Source of the DNA: a virus | Virus record (IMG/VR): IMGVR_UViG_3300025128_000313 | Span: 1 to 24,983 of that record | Reading direction: 5' to 3' (one strand) | Length of the DNA stretch: 24,983 nucleotides | In this document: positions 22,975 through 24,983 of the stretch, one piece after another | How positions within the stretch are numbered: position 1 is the stretch's first letter | Layout: the number at the start of each line of letters is the position of its first letter | Translations under genes and position numbers: made by a program | The notes under the pieces: model-generated | Databases searched by the model: none | The model's input: only the letters and a program-made list of their open reading frames with translations | Told to the model about the DNA's origin: nothing

Positions 22975-23399
22975 TACTGATAGTCTCCTGTACGGATTAT
23001 TTCAGTCACTTCCAACGCACGATTGCCTACCTGAGTAGCCCACCGACTGTCCATAAACTCATCGGCTGCAATGTCAAACTGCTCGCGGCTCATTGCTTCA
23101 ATCGCTTTTACAAAGCCGCGCAATCGTGTCAGACCAAGGTTAAAACAGATGTCGATCATGGCATCTTTTCGCGCCTCATTGAGGGCGGCAAACCAGTAGT
23201 AAGTGTCGTCAAGCTCTTCTCGCACACGCCGGATGTCGTTAGCCAATAAATACTCGATTTCTTCTTCAGACAGTCCTAAACCGCCGTTTTCGTCGATATT
23301 GCGCCCAACACCTACAGTGATCATGTTTTCTGAGCATTTGTACGCATGGCTACGCACACCTTCGTGACGCTTCAACATTCCTATTAGCTCAATACCCAT
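22974..23399 (-). CDS. Endolysin, T4-type lysozyme (GH24)
   Basis: A 141-residue muramidase that cuts the bacterial cell wall at lysis. It has the GH24 triad E13-x8-C22-x5-T28 in KRHEGVRSHAYKCSENMITVG; the usual aspartate is replaced by cysteine, a substitution known among phage endolysins of this family. The C-terminal helical lobe follows (EARKDAMIDICFNLG, residues about 73-87, then GFVKAI). There is no signal peptide or SAR anchor, so it should depend on the holin for release. GGAG lies five bases before the ATG, which overlaps the holin TAA (TAATG). Size is somewhat below T4 lysozyme (164 residues). Confidence 0.92.
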   Translation of the reverse strand: MGIELIGMLKRHEGVRSHAYKCSENMITVGVGRNIDENGGLGLSEEEIEYLLANDIRRVREELDDTYYWFAALNEARKDAMIDICFNLGLTRLRGFVKAIEAMSREQFDIAADEFMDSRWATQVGNRALEVTEIIRTGDYQ

Positions 23400-23782
23400 T
23401 ACTTCTCCCTGCTTACGCCTTGGACCTTCTCGTAGGATCGCATTGCGCCGAGACCCAACATGCCCATCATAACGGGAACGAGCAACGTGGTATCGATCTC
23501 AGGCACTTCAACCCAGATGCCCAGTATATTGGAAAGGATGGTGTTGTAAAAAAGCCCTAGCGCACACACCCACCCGATACAAGGTCGCCATCCAGCGACA
23601 AACAAAGACTTAGAAGCAGCCTCAACCTTGTTGACCTCTAGCTGCCCTTTAGCGAGCTCTTGAGCATGGCGCTCTGCAAGCGTGCTCAACTCAAAAGCGA
23701 TGCGATTCTTCTCGTCTTTGTCCTCAATTACCTTATCTAGTAGCTGAGTGGCTGGGCCTATGATTGATCCAAGTATGCTCAT
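23399..23782 (-). CDS. Holin, three-transmembrane type (GTA holin-like)
   Basis: A 127-residue membrane protein. The N-terminal half is an amphipathic helical region (DKDEKNRIAFELSTLAERHA, then QLEVNKVEAASKSLF) and is followed by AGWRPCIGWVCALGLFYN, a signature of the 3TM holin family found in phages and gene transfer agents (PF11351). Further hydrophobic stretches lie around 75-88 and 96-112. It should permeabilise the inner membrane at lysis and release the lysozyme encoded next. I start it at ATG 23780-23782, which overlaps the TAA of a newly noted zinc-ribbon gene, rather than at a GTG three codons upstream that would run into that gene. Confidence 0.88.
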   Translation of the reverse strand: MSILGSIIGPATQLLDKVIEDKDEKNRIAFELSTLAERHAQELAKGQLEVNKVEAASKSLFVAGWRPCIGWVCALGLFYNTILSNILGIWVEVPEIDTTLLVPVMMGMLGLGAMRSYEKVQGVSREK

Positions 23783-23913
23783 TACGCCCACCCGCTATAT
23801 CGGGCAAAACACTTGCCACAAAGTAGTTTTACTTTTAGATGCACAAAGTCCATTACTGCTCCCGGTTTTTTGCAACCAGCACAGCGCAATGTAACGCGCC
23901 TTTCATCGCTCAC
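23782..23913 (-). CDS. Hidden 43-aa zinc-ribbon protein between EF-hand and holin genes
   Basis: A short gene in what would otherwise look like a 118-base gap. It starts with GTG, overlapping the stop of the EF-hand gene in GTGA (23910-23913), and its TAA overlaps the ATG of the holin (TAATG), so it is tightly coupled on both sides. The 43 residues contain CAGC (11-14) and CGKC (32-35), separated by 17 residues, the spacing of a zinc ribbon or treble clef. The rest is basic (SDERRVTLR, LKVKLL). GAAGGG lies a few bases upstream of GTG. Function is unknown; it has no membrane segment and could regulate late expression or lysis. Confidence 0.72.
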   Translation of the reverse strand: MSDERRVTLRCAGCKKPGAVMDFVHLKVKLLCGKCFARYSGWA

Positions 23914-24233
23914 CGACCCTTCGCCATGTACGCTGTAGCGCCAAAGTATAGCCCCACAATGCTCGCCTGACTAAGAAACAGCATGTCGCTCAGAGAAGCC
24001 ATAGTGGACAGACGGGACTCAGGGATAAATGGCATAAGTGGTAGTAAAGCGTAAACCACCATACTGCCAAGAGACACCCAAGCCATTCGGCGTTGACTAT
24101 CTGCTTTCTCTTCACGCAGTTCGATTTCAACAAGCTCTTGATTTCGTGCCAATTCTTCATCGCTCACGACCCCATCTCCATCTAGGTCATACTGAGCATA
24201 CCGCGATTTAGGCTCTAGTTTCTTAGGACTCAT
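23910..24233 (-). CDS. EF-hand protein with two membrane helices, 107 aa
   Basis: A small late protein that joins a calcium loop to a membrane part. Residues 16-27 (DLDGDGVVSDEE) are a canonical EF-hand loop with ligands D16, D18, D20, S24 and E27. A charged helix follows (ARNQELVEIELREEK), then two hydrophobic segments, about 50-70 (MAWVSLGSMVVYALLPLMPF) and 84-103 (MLFLSQASIVGLYFGATAYM). A single EF-hand would need to pair with another copy or bind weakly. It lies close upstream of the holin, so it may take part in lysis timing, or be a second holin or antiholin; this is inference. Its start overlaps the 83-aa TAA (TAATG). Confidence 0.8.
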   Translation of the reverse strand: MSPKKLEPKSRYAQYDLDGDGVVSDEELARNQELVEIELREEKADSQRRMAWVSLGSMVVYALLPLMPFIPESRLSTMASLSDMLFLSQASIVGLYFGATAYMAKGR

Positions 24234-24484
24234 TAGTCATCATCCTGTTTGGCTGGGTCACGAAACAGTATCTTGGTACCTGCTTCTGAGGTAGGTATCT
24301 CTCTTACACGGCAGTAGGTCTTGAAGTAGCTGTTATTACTTAGTAGCTCATTTATCTTGCCTACAGATTGTGCGTTAAGCGCCTTGGAGTATTCTAAGCA
24401 CGAGGTCAGTTCTCTAAAGTACAACTCCTCGCCCGTGGGTTGCCCACGCTCAAGAACAATCAATACAAAAATCATCATGGTCAT
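24233..24484 (-). CDS. Small probable secreted or membrane-anchored protein, 83 aa
   Basis: The N-terminus is short and hydrophobic (MTMMIFVLIVL) with no positive charge before it, followed by a hydrophilic chain with C29 and C58 and an acidic end (KQDDD). This could be a short signal or anchor with the rest outside the cytoplasm, where the two cysteines might form a disulphide. I recall similar small genes next to lysis genes in marine phages. It might be spanin-related, but no lipobox or typical coiled coil is visible, so the function stays unknown. The start overlaps the upstream stop (ATGA). Confidence 0.6.
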   Translation of the reverse strand: MTMMIFVLIVLERGQPTGEELYFRELTSCLEYSKALNAQSVGKINELLSNNSYFKTYCRVREIPTSEAGTKILFRDPAKQDDD

Positions 24485-24708
24485 GCGCGTATGTCCAATG
24501 AAAGCTGATCTTCAACCTTTACAATAGTAGAAAGAACTTCGCCGTTTTTATAGTAATAATACGTTTCGCTGTAATGCGTTGTGGCTTCTACTTTGTCGGT
24601 GCGAGTGCGACTGATCTGATCTAAACGCAGCAGCCTGTGTATCTTGTCCTTGACCACCACCTCTGACGGTGCGTTAACGCTGTTGGGAAATACTGGTGGG
24701 ACATCCAT
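24481..24708 (-). CDS. Small unknown protein, 75 aa
   Basis: A small soluble protein with a Tyr-rich beta-like centre (HYSETYYYYKNGEVLS) that could be a hairpin. No known motif is seen. An upstream GTG is also in frame, but GGAGG (24714-24718 on the other strand) lies five bases before the ATG at 24706-24708 and only two before the GTG, so ATG is preferred. The preceding stop overlaps this ATG (TGATG). It sits in the run of small genes upstream of the lysis genes; function unknown. Confidence 0.6.
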   Translation of the reverse strand: MDVPPVFPNSVNAPSEVVVKDKIHRLLRLDQISRTRTDKVEATTHYSETYYYYKNGEVLSTIVKVEDQLSLDIRA

Positions 24709-24932
24709 CACAGCCTCCGCTTTTTCTGCACAGCCTGAGCACGCACAGCTTTTGGCTTAACAAGTTCCCAAGTAAGCAGTTCTACATCAAGCTGGTGGGC
24801 TGTGCCTAAAACACGCGGCATCGTGTTCTGTATGTAGATCTGAGCGCCGTACCCGCACTGGCGGTGGTTGTATCGTAACCATGCCAGCGCAAGGCAATGA
24901 CGGTATGCAGGAGGATCGACTAGCTCTAACAT
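24708..24932 (-). CDS. Small basic unknown protein, 74 aa
   Basis: A small protein with a basic C-terminus (KPKAVRAQAVQKKRRL) and a Cys/Tyr segment (HRQCGYGAQIY) in the middle. No family recognised. The ATG has GGGAG six bases upstream and overlaps the TAG of the preceding gene by seven bases (ATGTTAG). The frame stays open to the window edge, so a longer form starting outside cannot be ruled out, but the overlap with the previous stop argues for this start. Basic tails like this often bind nucleic acid or membranes; nothing more can be said. Confidence 0.55.
   Translation of the reverse strand: MLELVDPPAYRHCLALAWLRYNHRQCGYGAQIYIQNTMPRVLGTAHQLDVELLTWELVKPKAVRAQAVQKKRRL
24714..24718 (-). promoter_or_regulatory. 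Ribosome binding site deciding the start of the 75-aa late gene
   Basis: On the leftward strand this reads GGAGG. Its spacing of five bases to ATG (24706-24708), against two to the in-frame GTG, supports the ATG start. Confidence 0.65.
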
Positions 24933-24983
24933 TCGCCACTCCCGTAAATCGCAAAACAGATTCGGGCTGGCGGGGTTGTATTC
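24926..24983 (-). CDS. C-terminal end of an unknown late gene (5' part outside window)
   Basis: The last 18 codons before a TAG are visible, reading NTTPPARICFAIYGSGEC. The gene would run leftward from beyond the right edge and overlap the start of the next gene. The composition fits the end of a structural protein, but this is too little for identification. Another frame over the same bases is also open, so the assignment is tentative. Confidence 0.4.
   Translation of the reverse strand, partial: NTTPPARICFAIYGSGEC

Noticed and set aside
1-24983. tRNA genes, insertion sequences or CRISPR arrays
   Set aside because: I saw no cloverleaf with a conserved T-loop, no transposase motif or terminal inverted repeats, and no regularly spaced repeats; the window is almost fully coding.

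Overview
The window looks like part of the genome of a tailed double-stranded DNA phage, probably podovirus-like. It carries a phage replication module, a lysis cassette (GH24 lysozyme plus a three-helix holin) and a long block of large virion-type proteins, almost all in tightly overlapping genes. Several sequence styles (the SDGEFV-type motif, xGGxV motifs, the YPNDPISxLI C-terminus, an AEP-type primase beside a family A polymerase) remind me of uncultured marine phage contigs. That is recognition from memory, not a search. No terminase, portal, capsid, integrase or RNA polymerase gene lies in the window, so lifestyle and host are not settled; a Gram-negative host is likely from the lysis genes.

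Layout. (1) 1-815, rightward: the end of a small zinc-ribbon gene, a possible terminator, two small unknown genes, then a 56-residue ribbon-helix-helix (RHH) regulator with a strong promoter whose predicted start site falls on the ATG. A rho-independent terminator and a structured convergent region follow (816-969). (2) 7876 to 970, leftward: the replication operon, in transcription order a 186-aa coiled-coil protein, an SSB-like protein, an AEP primase, a 75-aa protein with a TTG start, a UvrD-like SF1 helicase, a DUF3310 protein and family A DNA polymerase. (3) 7979-9424, rightward: one SNF2-type SF2 helicase, divergent from the replication operon and overlapping tail to tail with the late operon. 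(4) 24983 to 9417, leftward: the late operon, in transcription order the end of an unknown gene, three small proteins, an EF-hand membrane protein, a hidden 43-aa zinc ribbon, holin, lysozyme, a probable tail nozzle/stabilisation protein, a small fibre-like protein, four very large probable internal or ejection proteins (609, 689, 819 and 1257 aa) and a 392-aa protein with an HExxH zinc-protease motif.

The replication set has polymerase, primase, two non-ring helicases and an SSB-like protein but no DnaB- or T7 gp4-type ring helicase. The late operon combines lysis genes with what may be an enlarged DNA-ejection apparatus. The most interesting features are the ring-helicase-free replisome with an SSB-like tail on the primase, the ejection block with its putative protease and recurring GG motifs, the unannotated small zinc ribbon before the holin, the EF-hand loops in two late proteins, and the probably leaderless RHH regulator.
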